NCBI RefSeq assembly: GCF_001665575.1
Contig: NZ_LZSU01000022.1
Coordinates: 120,776-184,775 of the forward strand
Length of the DNA: 64,000 nt
Direction of reading: 5' to 3'
Origin: Mycobacterium sp. 852013-51886_SCH5428379
GTDB lineage: Bacteria > Actinomycetota > Actinomycetes > Mycobacteriales > Mycobacteriaceae
Below are positions 24,725-33,190 of this stretch, piece after piece (position 1 is the first letter of the stretch; every line of letters begins with the position of its first letter). A program made the translations under genes and the position numbers. Under the pieces are notes generated by a model. That model was not told the DNA's origin. It worked only from the letters and a program-made list of their open reading frames with translations, and searched no databases.

Positions 24725-26917
24725 ATGACGGTCTCGGGCGTTGAGCACAAGGTGACGTTCTGCCGAATCTGCGAGCCGCTGTGCGGCATGATCGCCACCG
24801 TCGAGGACGGCCGCCTGGTGGCGTTGCGACCGGACCGGGACCATCCGCTGTCGGCGGGTTTCGCCTGCCAGAAGGGCATCGCGTTCACCGAGGTGGTCAA
24901 CGACCCCGATCGGGTCACGGTGCCGCTGCGCCGCCGCGCCGACGGCGGCTTCGACCCGGTCAGCTGGGACGAGGCGCTGTCCGATATCGCCGCGCGCATC
25001 ACCGACATCCATGGCAGGCACGGATCGGGCGCATTCGGTTGGTACATGGGCAATCCCGCCGCGTTCAGCTACTCGCACCTCTTCGGCGTCATGGCGTTCA
25101 TCAAGGGGATCGGCGGTGAGAGCCACTTCTTCACGTCGTCGACGCAGGACACCAGCAGCCGGCTGCTGGCCAGTCAGTTCCTGTACGGGTCGCCGATGAG
25201 CGTGCCCATCCCCGATGTGAACCGCGTGGATCTACTGGTGCTGATGGGCGCGAATCCGGTGGTGTCGCACGGCAGCTTCCTGACCGCGCCACGTCTCAAA
25301 GACCGCCTGCACGACATCGTCCGGCGCGGCGGCCGGGTCGTGGTGATCGATCCGCGCCGGTCGGAGACCGCGGCCCGGTTCGACTGGCTCGGCATCAACG
25401 CCGACGCCGACGCCCACCTGCTGCTGTCGCTGCTGCAGGTGATGTTCGCCGAGGACCTCGTCGACCGCGCCGCGGTCGCCCGGCAGGCCGACGGGCTGGA
25501 CTGGCTGCGCGCACAGAGCGGCGCCTTCACCCCGGAGGACACGCAGCAGCACACCGGTGTCGACCCCGACACCGTGCGGGCCCTGGCGCGGGAGCTGGCG
25601 ACCACACCGCGCGCCGCGGTGTACGGCCGGCTCGGCACGTGCGTCGGGCGCAACGGAACCCTGACCTCCTTCCTCATCGATGCGGTGAACCTGGTCGCAG
25701 GCAACCTCGACCGGCCCGGGGGAAGCGTGTTCAGCACGCTCGGGGTCCCGGGACAGCGCTGGGCGATGATGCCCGCCGCCGCGTACCTGCGCCGCGCCTA
25801 CGCCCGCAAGCGCACCCGGGTCGGCGGATTCCGCGCCGTCATCGCCGCCGAACCCGCCGCACTGATGGCCAAGGAGATCACCATGCCCGGCCGGCGCCGG
25901 GTCAGGGCGCTGTTCGTGAGCGCGGGCAACCCCGTGCTGTCGGTGCCCAACGGCGACGAGTTGGAGGCCGCGGCGGCGGACCTCGAGCTGATGGTCGCGC
26001 TCGATCTCTACGTCAACGAGACCAACGCGCACTGCGATTACGTGCTACCGGTGACCACCATGTACGAACGCGACGACTTCGCCGTGACGTTCCAGACCTT
26101 CCAGGCCACGCCGTTCCGGCAGGCGACCCAGGCGGTCAGCGCGCCGGTCGGACAGGTCCGCACCGAGTGGGAGATCATCGCGGAGCTGATCGCCCGGACG
26201 ACGGTGCGCACCCCGGTGTTCACCGCGTTGCGGGCGGCGGGTGCGCTCGCCAGGCGTCGGGGTCGCCGACTGACCGCGCGCCCGATGGTCGACGGCATGA
26301 TCCGGATGGCCCAGGGCGGGAACCTGTTCGGACTGCGCCGTGACGGTCTGACGTTCCGGCGGCTCACCGATCGGCATCCGCACGGGATCGTTGTGGCCGA
26401 ACACGTGCGTACCGGCGTGCTCTCCCAGGTGGTCGCCTACCGGCAGGGCCGAATCCGGCTCGCCCACGACGACATCGCCGGTGAGATCGCCGCGCTGGCC
26501 CGGCGGTCCGTGCCGGCGGGATACCCGTTGCGTCTCATCGGGATCCGCGAGGCTCGGTCGGAGAACTCCTGGATGCACAACGCGCCGCTGCTGATGCGCG
26601 GCGACCGGACCCAACGTGCGCTCATGCACACCGAGGACGCGTCCGAGCGGCGGATCGCCGACGGCGACGTCGTCCGCGTGCGGTCGGCACACGGCCGCAT
26701 CGACCTGCCGGTCACGCTGACCACCGACATCGTCCGCGGCGCCGTCGCGGTCCCGCACGGGTGGGGTCACCGTGGCACCGGCCGCTGGCGGCTCGCCAAC
26801 GCCGCAGGAGGGGCCAACGTCAACCGGCTGATGTCCAGCGAGCCGGCCGACGTCGAGGCGCTGGCCGGGATGTCCTGGCTGACCGGGGTTCCCGTCGAGG
26901 TGGAGCCGGCGGGTTAA
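24725..26917 (+). CDS. Molybdopterin (bis-MGD) oxidoreductase with [4Fe-4S] motif
   Basis: Protein of 730 residues of the DMSO-reductase/formate-dehydrogenase superfamily. An N-terminal iron-sulfur motif has Cys13, Cys16, Cys20 and Cys48. The Mo/pterin domains follow (YMGNPAAFSYSH, VLMGANPVVSHGS, VIDPRRSETA, VSAGNPVLSVPN), and the C-terminal cap contains SENSWMHNAPLLMRG and GWGHRG. No twin-arginine signal is seen, so it is probably cytoplasmic. No electron-transfer or membrane subunit lies nearby, so it must borrow a redox partner. It may hydroxylate or reduce a pathway intermediate. No ribosome site precedes the ATG; the transcript is probably leaderless. Its TAA interlocks with that of the convergent CoA transferase. 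Confidence 0.9.
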   Translation: MTVSGVEHKVTFCRICEPLCGMIATVEDGRLVALRPDRDHPLSAGFACQKGIAFTEVVNDPDRVTVPLRRRADGGFDPVSWDEALSDIAARITDIHGRHGSGAFGWYMGNPAAFSYSHLFGVMAFIKGIGGESHFFTSSTQDTSSRLLASQFLYGSPMSVPIPDVNRVDLLVLMGANPVVSHGSFLTAPRLKDRLHDIVRRGGRVVVIDPRRSETAARFDWLGINADADAHLLLSLLQVMFAEDLVDRAAVARQADGLDWLRAQSGAFTPEDTQQHTGVDPDTVRALARELATTPRAAVYGRLGTCVGRNGTLTSFLIDAVNLVAGNLDRPGGSVFSTLGVPGQRWAMMPAAAYLRRAYARKRTRVGGFRAVIAAEPAALMAKEITMPGRRRVRALFVSAGNPVLSVPNGDELEAAAADLELMVALDLYVNETNAHCDYVLPVTTMYERDDFAVTFQTFQATPFRQATQAVSAPVGQVRTEWEIIAELIARTTVRTPVFTALRAAGALARRRGRRLTARPMVDGMIRMAQGGNLFGLRRDGLTFRRLTDRHPHGIVVAEHVRTGVLSQVVAYRQGRIRLAHDDIAGEIAALARRSVPAGYPLRLIGIREARSENSWMHNAPLLMRGDRTQRALMHTEDASERRIADGDVVRVRSAHGRIDLPVTLTTDIVRGAVAVPHGWGHRGTGRWRLANAAGGANVNRLMSSEPADVEALAGMSWLTGVPVEVEPAG

Positions 26918-28140
26918 CCGATCGCGCCGGCGTCCTTGAGTTCGTTGATGCGGTCCCAGTCCACGCCGAGCTCCATCAGGATGAGCTCGGTGTGTTCCGA
27001 GGCCTGCGGGGCCCTGGTGGTCTCGAGCGGTTCGTGGTTGAACTGGACCGGCCCCCGGACGACGCGGAACGGCGCCCCGCCGTCGCCCGCCTCCACCTCG
27101 ACGATCATGTCGTTGGCGATGGCCTGTTCATCGGTGTTCAGGTCGACCAGGCTCTGGAACGGCGCCCACTGACCCCGCATCGTCTTCAGGTGGCTCCGCC
27201 AGTACTCGAACGGTTTGCTGCGGATCGATGCGGCGATGAGTTCTGCTGCTGCCGAGGCATTCTCGATGAGCGGCATGACCTCGGAGAAGCGCGGGTCGTC
27301 GGCCAGCTCGGGCAACCCGAGGTGCTCGAACGCATCGCGGATGTATCCCGTCGGGCTCACGATGCACAGGTTGATCGTGCCGCCGTCGGAAGTCTCGTAG
27401 TTCGCCATGAACGGGTTGACCGACGGGCCGGTCGAATTGGGCATCAGTGAGCGCATCGTCTCCCCGGTCTCCATGCCCTGGGTGACGCTGGCGCCCGCCG
27501 CCCACCATGCGGTGCTCAGCAGTGAGACGTCGATTTCGAGGGCCTCGCCGGTGCGCGCGCGGTGGAACAGCGCCGCGGAGATGCCCCCTGCGATGTTCAT
27601 GCCGCCGATCGAGTCGCCGAACGCGGGGATCCCCTGGGAGAGTGCGCCGCCGAGCTCCTCCGGCGTCAGAGCGTGGCCGACGCCGCTGCGCGTCCAGAAC
27701 GCGGTGCCGTCGAATCCGCCGGTGTCCCGCTCGGGACCCTTGTCGCCGTAAGCGCTGCCTCTTGCGTAGATGATGTCCGGGTTGACCGCGCGGATGTGCT
27801 CGACGTCGAATTCGTTCTTCTGGCGCTGCGCGGGCATGTAATTGGTAAGGAACACATCGGCGGTCTTGGCGATCTCGTAGAGCACCTCGCGGCCGCCGTC
27901 GGTCGACACGTCGATACCGATGCTGCGCTTACCCCGGTTGGGATGCTCGATCAGGGGGTGACGGTTCGGGTCGAGCTGGAACCCGCCCATGTTGACGAAT
28001 CCCCGCTGGGTGTCGCCGCGCACCGGATGCTCGACCTTGATCACATCGGCGCCCCAGTCGGCGAGGATGGCGCCCGCTGCCGGTACGAACGTGAACTGGG
28101 CGACCTCGAGGACCCGGACGCCCTCCATCACCTTGACCAA
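26914..28140 (-). CDS. CaiB/BaiF family CoA transferase
   Basis: Family III CoA transferase of 408 residues (GVRVLEVAQFTFVPAAGAIL, GADVIKVEHPVRGD near the N-terminus; GGFDGTAFWTRSG around residue 145). I take the TTG at 28140 as start because AGGAGG stands seven bases upstream; a GTG at 28131 and an ATG at 28128 follow in frame but are too far from that site. Its TAA stop shares four bases (TTAA) with the stop of the convergent molybdopterin gene. Divergent from an aldehyde dehydrogenase across a copy of the 17-bp site. It could move CoA onto the acid made by that dehydrogenase. Confidence 0.88.
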   Translation of the reverse strand: MVKVMEGVRVLEVAQFTFVPAAGAILADWGADVIKVEHPVRGDTQRGFVNMGGFQLDPNRHPLIEHPNRGKRSIGIDVSTDGGREVLYEIAKTADVFLTNYMPAQRQKNEFDVEHIRAVNPDIIYARGSAYGDKGPERDTGGFDGTAFWTRSGVGHALTPEELGGALSQGIPAFGDSIGGMNIAGGISAALFHRARTGEALEIDVSLLSTAWWAAGASVTQGMETGETMRSLMPNSTGPSVNPFMANYETSDGGTINLCIVSPTGYIRDAFEHLGLPELADDPRFSEVMPLIENASAAAELIAASIRSKPFEYWRSHLKTMRGQWAPFQSLVDLNTDEQAIANDMIVEVEAGDGGAPFRVVRGPVQFNHEPLETTRAPQASEHTELILMELGVDWDRINELKDAGAIG

Positions 28141-28234
28141 TGCGGGTCCTCCTGATTCGGCGGGTTTACACGTTGGTTCCAGACTGTCACGTCCCACCCT
28201 CGTTTCGATAGCCCCGGATTCCAGCGCATTTTCT

Positions 28235-28251
28235 ACTGTAATGTTTACGGT
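28235..28251. promoter_or_regulatory. 17-bp regulon site, copy 5
   Basis: ACTGTAAT-G-TTTACGGT, six of eight positions symmetrical. Lies between the CoA transferase (minus) and an aldehyde dehydrogenase (plus). TACGGT (28246-28251, plus) and TACAGT (minus) can serve as the two -10 boxes. Confidence 0.7.
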
Positions 28252-28280
28252 TGTCATACCGGTATTCGCAGGAGGTGCGC

Positions 28281-29819
28281 GTGGGCCATGCGGTCGCAGG
28301 GTCGGCGCCCAGCGTCGACATGGGTCGCCGCGCCGCGGCGCGTGCCGAGACGCGACTGCTGATCGACGGTGAGCTGACGGCGGCTGAGTCGGGGCAGGAG
28401 TTCGACAACCTGAGCCCGGCCACCGGCCGGCTCCTCGGGTCCACCGCCGCCGCGGGGGCTGCGGATATGGAGCGCGCGATCGGCGCGGCGCGGCGGGCCT
28501 TCGACGTCTCCGCATGGTCCGGCGACCGCGCACTGCGCAAACGCTGTCTGGACCAGCTGCAGGAGGCGCTCGAATCCGAACGCGACCTGTTGCGCGAGGA
28601 GCTCATCGCCGAGGTCGGCTGCCCCGAGATGACCATCGCCACCGCGCAACTCGACTGGCCGCTGGCTGGTGCGCTGCGCTATCCCACCGGTCTCATCGAC
28701 ACGTTCGAATGGGAACGGATGCTCGACGGCGGCGGGCTGTTCGGTGAGCGCAACGTGCGCACGGTGGTCAAGGAACCGGTCGGTGTGGTCGCGGCGATCA
28801 CGCCGTCGAACTTCCCGATCGAGGTCATCCTCAACAAGTTGGGGCCGGCGCTGGCCGCGGGCAACACCGTCGTGCTCAAACCGGATCCGAACACCCCCTG
28901 GAACGCCACCCGCCTGGGCCGACTCGTCGCCGAGCGCACCGATATCCCGGCCGGTGTGGTCAACGTCGTCCCCACCCCCGACAACGCCGTGGCCGAGCTG
29001 CTGGCCACCGACCCCCGGGTGGACATGGTGTCCTTCACCGGATCCACCGCCGTCGGCAAGCTGCTGATGCGCCAGGGCGCGGAGACGATGAAGCGGACGT
29101 TCCTGGAACTGGGTGGCAAATCGGCGCTCATCGTCACCGACGGCGTCGACCAGGCCAAGATCCTGCCCGCCGCTGCCGCCGTCTGCGTCCACGCCGGTCA
29201 GGCCTGCGCGGCGACCACCCGGTTGTTGGTGCACCGGTCGCTCTATGACGTCACCGTCGCCGGCGTCACCGACATGTTCGCCATGCTGCCCGTCGGCGAT
29301 CCGGCGCTGCCCGCGACCCTGGTGGGACCGCTCATCAGCGCCGCGCAGAAAGACCGGGTGCTCACCGTCGTCGAGGAGGCACGCCGGGACGGAGCGGAGA
29401 TCACCTGCGGTGGAACCCCATTCGACGAGCTACCGGACGTGCTGCGCGGTGGGCACTTCGTGGCACCGACCGTGGTGGCCGGCGTCGACAGCGCCGCGGC
29501 CATCGCCCAGCGGGAGATCTTCGGACCGGTGCTGGTGGTGCTGCCGTTCGACGACGACGACGATGCGGTGCGTATCGCCAACGACTCTGCCTTCGGACTC
29601 GCCGGTGCGGTGATGGCGCCGAACACCGAACGGGGGATGGCCATCGCGCGGCGCATCCGCACCGGGGCGGTGGGCGTCAACGGCGGGATGTACTACGGCG
29701 CCGACGCGCCGTTCGGCGGATACAAGAACTCGGGTGTCGGACGGCAGTGCGGTATCGAGGGATTCGCGCAGTACCTGGAGACCAAGACGATCGGCTGCCG
29801 GTTGCCACGGCATCGCTGA
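28281..29819 (+). CDS. NAD(P)-dependent aldehyde dehydrogenase
   Basis: Aldehyde dehydrogenase of 512 residues. Catalytic Cys is in HAGQACAATTRL (about residue 311), the general-base Glu in FLELGGKSA (about 278), and the NAD site in PSNFPIEVILNKLGPALAAGN. The GTG start at 28281 has a perfect AGGAGG ribosome site six bases upstream. The first 25 residues form an unrelated polar/alanine-rich extension. It would oxidise an aldehyde made by the P450 or other oxygenases to the acid that is then CoA-activated. It converges on a P450 gene three bases downstream. Confidence 0.92.
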   Translation: MGHAVAGSAPSVDMGRRAAARAETRLLIDGELTAAESGQEFDNLSPATGRLLGSTAAAGAADMERAIGAARRAFDVSAWSGDRALRKRCLDQLQEALESERDLLREELIAEVGCPEMTIATAQLDWPLAGALRYPTGLIDTFEWERMLDGGGLFGERNVRTVVKEPVGVVAAITPSNFPIEVILNKLGPALAAGNTVVLKPDPNTPWNATRLGRLVAERTDIPAGVVNVVPTPDNAVAELLATDPRVDMVSFTGSTAVGKLLMRQGAETMKRTFLELGGKSALIVTDGVDQAKILPAAAAVCVHAGQACAATTRLLVHRSLYDVTVAGVTDMFAMLPVGDPALPATLVGPLISAAQKDRVLTVVEEARRDGAEITCGGTPFDELPDVLRGGHFVAPTVVAGVDSAAAIAQREIFGPVLVVLPFDDDDDAVRIANDSAFGLAGAVMAPNTERGMAIARRIRTGAVGVNGGMYYGADAPFGGYKNSGVGRQCGIEGFAQYLETKTIGCRLPRHR

Positions 29820-29822
29820 CAG

Positions 29823-31025
29823 TTACGGCAGCGCGCGGAACGTCACCGGCAGCTGTTTGGGGGAGCGGAAGGGCTGACCCCAGATGTGCGGATCCTGGTC
29901 GGTGCACAGCGTGATGTCGGTGAGCCGGTCGAGCAGGGATTCGAGCGCGACTCGGGTCTCCATCCGCGCCAGGTGTAGCCCCATACACGTGTGCTCACCG
30001 GCGGCGAACGTGATGTGGGGGATCCGCTCGCGGAAGATGTCGAACTGCTCGGACCGCTCCCACCGGCCCTCGTCGCGGTTGGCCGATCCGATGCAGACGT
30101 CGATCACCGAACCGGCGGGGATCGGCACCCCCTCGAGTTCGGTGTCTGCGGTGGCGCAGCGCTGCACGGTGGTCAGCGGTGTCTCGTACCGCAGCCCCTC
30201 CTCGATGGCCGCCGGGATCAACGTGTGGTCGGCCTGTACGGCCCGGAACTGCTCCGGGTGGCTCAACAGGAGGAACAGCAGATTTCCCGAGGACCGGTAG
30301 GTGGTCTCCAGACCCGCAGGCAGGAGCAACCGCAGGAACGAGTAGATGGCTTCGTCGCTGAGCTTCTCCCCGTCGATCTCGGCGGTCACCAGATCGCCGA
30401 TGATGTCCTCGGTCGGCCGGGACCGGCGCAGGTCGATCTGCTGGAGGAAGTAGTCCTTGAGCGCCGACGACGCCTCGAACGCCCGCTTCCACTTGACGGT
30501 GTAGCTGATGAGTTCCACCGCACGGGCGCGGAACCAGGGTAGGTCCTCCTCCGGCAGGCCCAGCAGCCGGGAAATGACGCGGGTGGGGAACTCGAAGGTG
30601 AAATCGGAGATGAGGTCTGCGGTGCCGGCTTCGGCGATGTCGTCGATCAGCTCCTGGCAGATCGGGCGCACGATCTCCGGCTCCCAACGCAGCAGCGATC
30701 GGGACTTGAACGCTGCGGACACCAGATTGCGGTGTGCGCGATGCGGTTTGCCCTCCATCGCCAGAATCGTCGGTCCGATGAACAGTCCGATGGTGCTGTC
30801 ATAGATCGAGGAGTCGAACAGCCGGTTGTCCCGGAAGACCCGGTTGACCGCGTTGAACGACACGGCGGCGTAGAGGTTGTCGGGTTTGAGATCCTCCGGG
30901 GTCTTCGACCAGTCCATGACCGATCCCTTGAACACGCCCGAATCCCGGCGCCGCGCGGCGAACATCGGGTACGGGTCGCGCAGCAGGTCGGCGGAACGGT
31001 CGACGTCTTCCACGGGGCTATTCAC
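29823..31025 (-). CDS. Cytochrome P450
   Basis: Soluble bacterial P450 of 400 residues. The haem-binding loop FAAGEHTCMG holds the thiolate ligand Cys347. The ExxR motif is EGLR in IEEGLRYETPL. The I-helix reads LLPAGLETTYR, with Glu where most P450s have Asp or Glu before Thr, so oxygen activation is likely normal. GTG start at 31025 with GGAG seven bases upstream. Divergent from a second aldehyde dehydrogenase across the 17-bp site at 31073-31089. It probably hydroxylates the growth substrate or an early intermediate; redox partners are not in the window. Confidence 0.92.
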   Translation of the reverse strand: MNSPVEDVDRSADLLRDPYPMFAARRRDSGVFKGSVMDWSKTPEDLKPDNLYAAVSFNAVNRVFRDNRLFDSSIYDSTIGLFIGPTILAMEGKPHRAHRNLVSAAFKSRSLLRWEPEIVRPICQELIDDIAEAGTADLISDFTFEFPTRVISRLLGLPEEDLPWFRARAVELISYTVKWKRAFEASSALKDYFLQQIDLRRSRPTEDIIGDLVTAEIDGEKLSDEAIYSFLRLLLPAGLETTYRSSGNLLFLLLSHPEQFRAVQADHTLIPAAIEEGLRYETPLTTVQRCATADTELEGVPIPAGSVIDVCIGSANRDEGRWERSEQFDIFRERIPHITFAAGEHTCMGLHLARMETRVALESLLDRLTDITLCTDQDPHIWGQPFRSPKQLPVTFRALP

Positions 31026-31072
31026 AGCTGACTCCAGCGGATCGATGGGGCGCAGTGAGCCTACATGACATT

Positions 31073-31089
31073 ACTGTAATTGTTACAGT
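31073..31089. promoter_or_regulatory. 17-bp regulon site, copy 6
   Basis: ACTGTAAT-T-GTTACAGT, seven of eight positions symmetrical. Between a P450 gene (minus) and an aldehyde dehydrogenase gene (plus). TACAGT occurs outward on both strands and can serve as -10 box for both genes. Confidence 0.78.
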
Positions 31090-31123
31090 AGATGCGTTCA
31101 TCAACCATCGACGAGGAGCCGCC

Positions 31124-32572
31124 GTGGCGACGATGGCAGCCGTTCTGGACGGTCAGCGACGCGCGTTCATCGCCGAAGGTCCGCCGGACGCCGACGTCCG
31201 GCGCCACCGCATCGACCGGCTGCTGGCGATGGTGCTCGACAACACCGCCGCCTTCGTCGACGCCACCGCCGCCGACTACGGTTCACGCTCCCGTTCAGCC
31301 GCGCTGTTCGCGGAGATCCTCGGCATGATCTCGGTCATCGAACACACCAGAGCCCATGTGCCGCAGTGGATGCGCACCACCCACCTGATGCGTGCCGCGC
31401 GCCTGGTCGGCCTGCGTGCAGAGGTGCAATCCGCACCCCTGGGCGTGGTCGGCGTGATCGGACCGTGGAACTTCCCGGTCAATCTCACCGTGCTGCCCGC
31501 CTGTACGGCGTTCGCCGCGGGTAACCGGGTGATGATCAAGATGTCCGAGATCACCTCGCACACCGCGGAAATGATGCAGCAGACCGTACCGCGGTACTTC
31601 GACAGCACCGAACTGGCCGTCGTCACCGGTGGGCCCGACGTGGCAGCGGAGTTCGCCGGGCTGCCCTTCGACCATCTGTTCTTCACCGGGTCACCGTCGG
31701 TTGGTGCGAAGGTCCAGCGGGCGGCCGCGGAGCATCTCGTGCCGGTGACCCTCGAACTCGGCGGCAAGAACCCGGTCGTCGTGGCGCCGGGTGCCGATCT
31801 GCAGCGTGCCGCGACGCGGATCGCGCAGGCCCGTATGGTCAACGGCGGTCAGGTCTGCGTCTGCCCGGACTACGTCTTCGTACCCGAGGACAGTGTGCGG
31901 CCCTTCGTCGAGACGGCCGAGCGGACCCTGCACGCGATGTTCCCGACCATCATCGCCAACGGAGACTACTGCTCATCAGTCGACCAGGCGAACTTCGAGC
32001 GGGTCGTGCGGTTGATCGAGGACGCGAGAACGTCAGGCGCGCAGGTGCGTTCGGTGGTGCCAGACGGGGAGACGCTGCCCGATCCGGTCTCTCGCAAGAT
32101 CGCGCCCACGCTGATCTGCGGTGTCGACGACACGATGCGCGTCGCCGAGGAGGAGGTCTTCGGACCGGTGCTGGCGGTGCGGGGATACCGCCGGCTGAGC
32201 GAGATCATCGAGCATCTCGACGCCAGACCGTCACCGCTGGTGACCTACTGGTACGGACCCGACGACGCCGACTTCCGCCACTTTGTGCGGCACACCCGCA
32301 GTGGGGGCGTGGCGCGCAACGACTTCGCCGCGCACATGATCCCGTCGGCGGCGCCGTTCGGGGGTGTAGGCCGCAGCGGTATGGGCGCCTATCACGGCAA
32401 AGCCGGGTTCGAGACCTTCAGCCACCAGCGCACGGTGGTCGGCAGCGATCTGCCCTTCAGCATCACCGGCAGCGCGGCGATGCCGTTCACCACGCCGATG
32501 CGCATCGGCGCCGATCTGGCGCTGCGCCGGGCGCGCCGCAGGACGCGGCGGCGCCTCAACCGGTTCGGTTGA
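31124..32572 (+). CDS. Aldehyde dehydrogenase, coniferyl-aldehyde dehydrogenase-like
   Basis: Aldehyde dehydrogenase of 482 residues. Catalytic Cys lies in NGGQVCVCPDYV (about 244), Glu in TLELGGKNP (about 210), and NAD-binding in GPWNFPVNLTVLPA. The class III/coniferyl-aldehyde type is suggested by the short N-terminus and the GGVGRSGMGAYHGKAGFETFSH end. A C-terminal tail of about 45 residues ends in an Arg-rich stretch and may contact membrane. GTG start at 31124 with GAGGAG five bases upstream; earlier in-frame codons would run through the promoter site. Converges on the isochorismatase-like gene. Confidence 0.9.
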   Translation: MATMAAVLDGQRRAFIAEGPPDADVRRHRIDRLLAMVLDNTAAFVDATAADYGSRSRSAALFAEILGMISVIEHTRAHVPQWMRTTHLMRAARLVGLRAEVQSAPLGVVGVIGPWNFPVNLTVLPACTAFAAGNRVMIKMSEITSHTAEMMQQTVPRYFDSTELAVVTGGPDVAAEFAGLPFDHLFFTGSPSVGAKVQRAAAEHLVPVTLELGGKNPVVVAPGADLQRAATRIAQARMVNGGQVCVCPDYVFVPEDSVRPFVETAERTLHAMFPTIIANGDYCSSVDQANFERVVRLIEDARTSGAQVRSVVPDGETLPDPVSRKIAPTLICGVDDTMRVAEEEVFGPVLAVRGYRRLSEIIEHLDARPSPLVTYWYGPDDADFRHFVRHTRSGGVARNDFAAHMIPSAAPFGGVGRSGMGAYHGKAGFETFSHQRTVVGSDLPFSITGSAAMPFTTPMRIGADLALRRARRRTRRRLNRFG

Positions 32573-32575
32573 GCC

Positions 32576-33190
32576 TCACCGCCATGACGCGATGAGGTCG
32601 TCGGTGGTGGTGACCGTGGCCAGCAGCGACAGGCTGTTGTCGATGACCGCCTCACCGTAGTCGGCGGGCACTCCGGCGACCGCGTCGCGCGGCAACACCA
32701 CGCGGTATCCGGCGTTGACCGCGTCCATCACCAGGCTCGGGATCGCGATGTTGAGCGAGACGCCGACCGCGACGATGGTCGTCACCCCGAGGTTGCGCAG
32801 CACCGCGTCGAGGTCGGTACCGCCCATCGGGCCGATGCCGTGTCTGCGGGTCAACACGAGGTCGGAGGGCTCCGGCCCGAACTCCGGCAGCAGGCGGGCG
32901 CCGGGACTGCCCGGGGTGATGTCGACGTCGCGGCTGCCGACCGCGAACAGCCGCGCGTTGTGGTTCGAACCCAGGCCGTCGGCCCGCCGCTCGACCAGAC
33001 AGTGCACCACGTGCGCGCCCGCCGCGCGCGTGACCGGCAGCAGGCGGCCGATGTTGGGCAGTGCGACCCCACGCGCCTCGGCGGCGAGGACCGCCAGCCC
33101 GGCGTCGGGTCCGACGACCGCGCCCTGCAGTTCCTGCGTGACCACGGCCGTGCGGCCCGGCTCGACGAGGTCGGCGCGCAGCGGTGTCAT
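32576..33190 (-). CDS. Isochorismatase-fold protein lacking the catalytic triad
   Basis: Cysteine-hydrolase (isochorismatase) fold of 204 residues. In active members an Asp, a Lys and a Cys form the triad. Here the Asp position reads VVTQELQ (Glu20), the Lys position LTRRHG (Arg115 or Arg116), and the Cys position VGVSLNIAI (Ala149). The fold is otherwise intact (GGTDLDAVLRNLGV, DAVNAGYRVV), so it may bind a pathway compound without hydrolysing it, or use other residues. ATG overlaps the stop of the Rieske oxygenase gene by four bases, so it is made in step with that enzyme. Confidence 0.82.
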   Translation of the reverse strand: MTPLRADLVEPGRTAVVTQELQGAVVGPDAGLAVLAAEARGVALPNIGRLLPVTRAAGAHVVHCLVERRADGLGSNHNARLFAVGSRDVDITPGSPGARLLPEFGPEPSDLVLTRRHGIGPMGGTDLDAVLRNLGVTTIVAVGVSLNIAIPSLVMDAVNAGYRVVLPRDAVAGVPADYGEAVIDNSLSLLATVTTTDDLIASWR

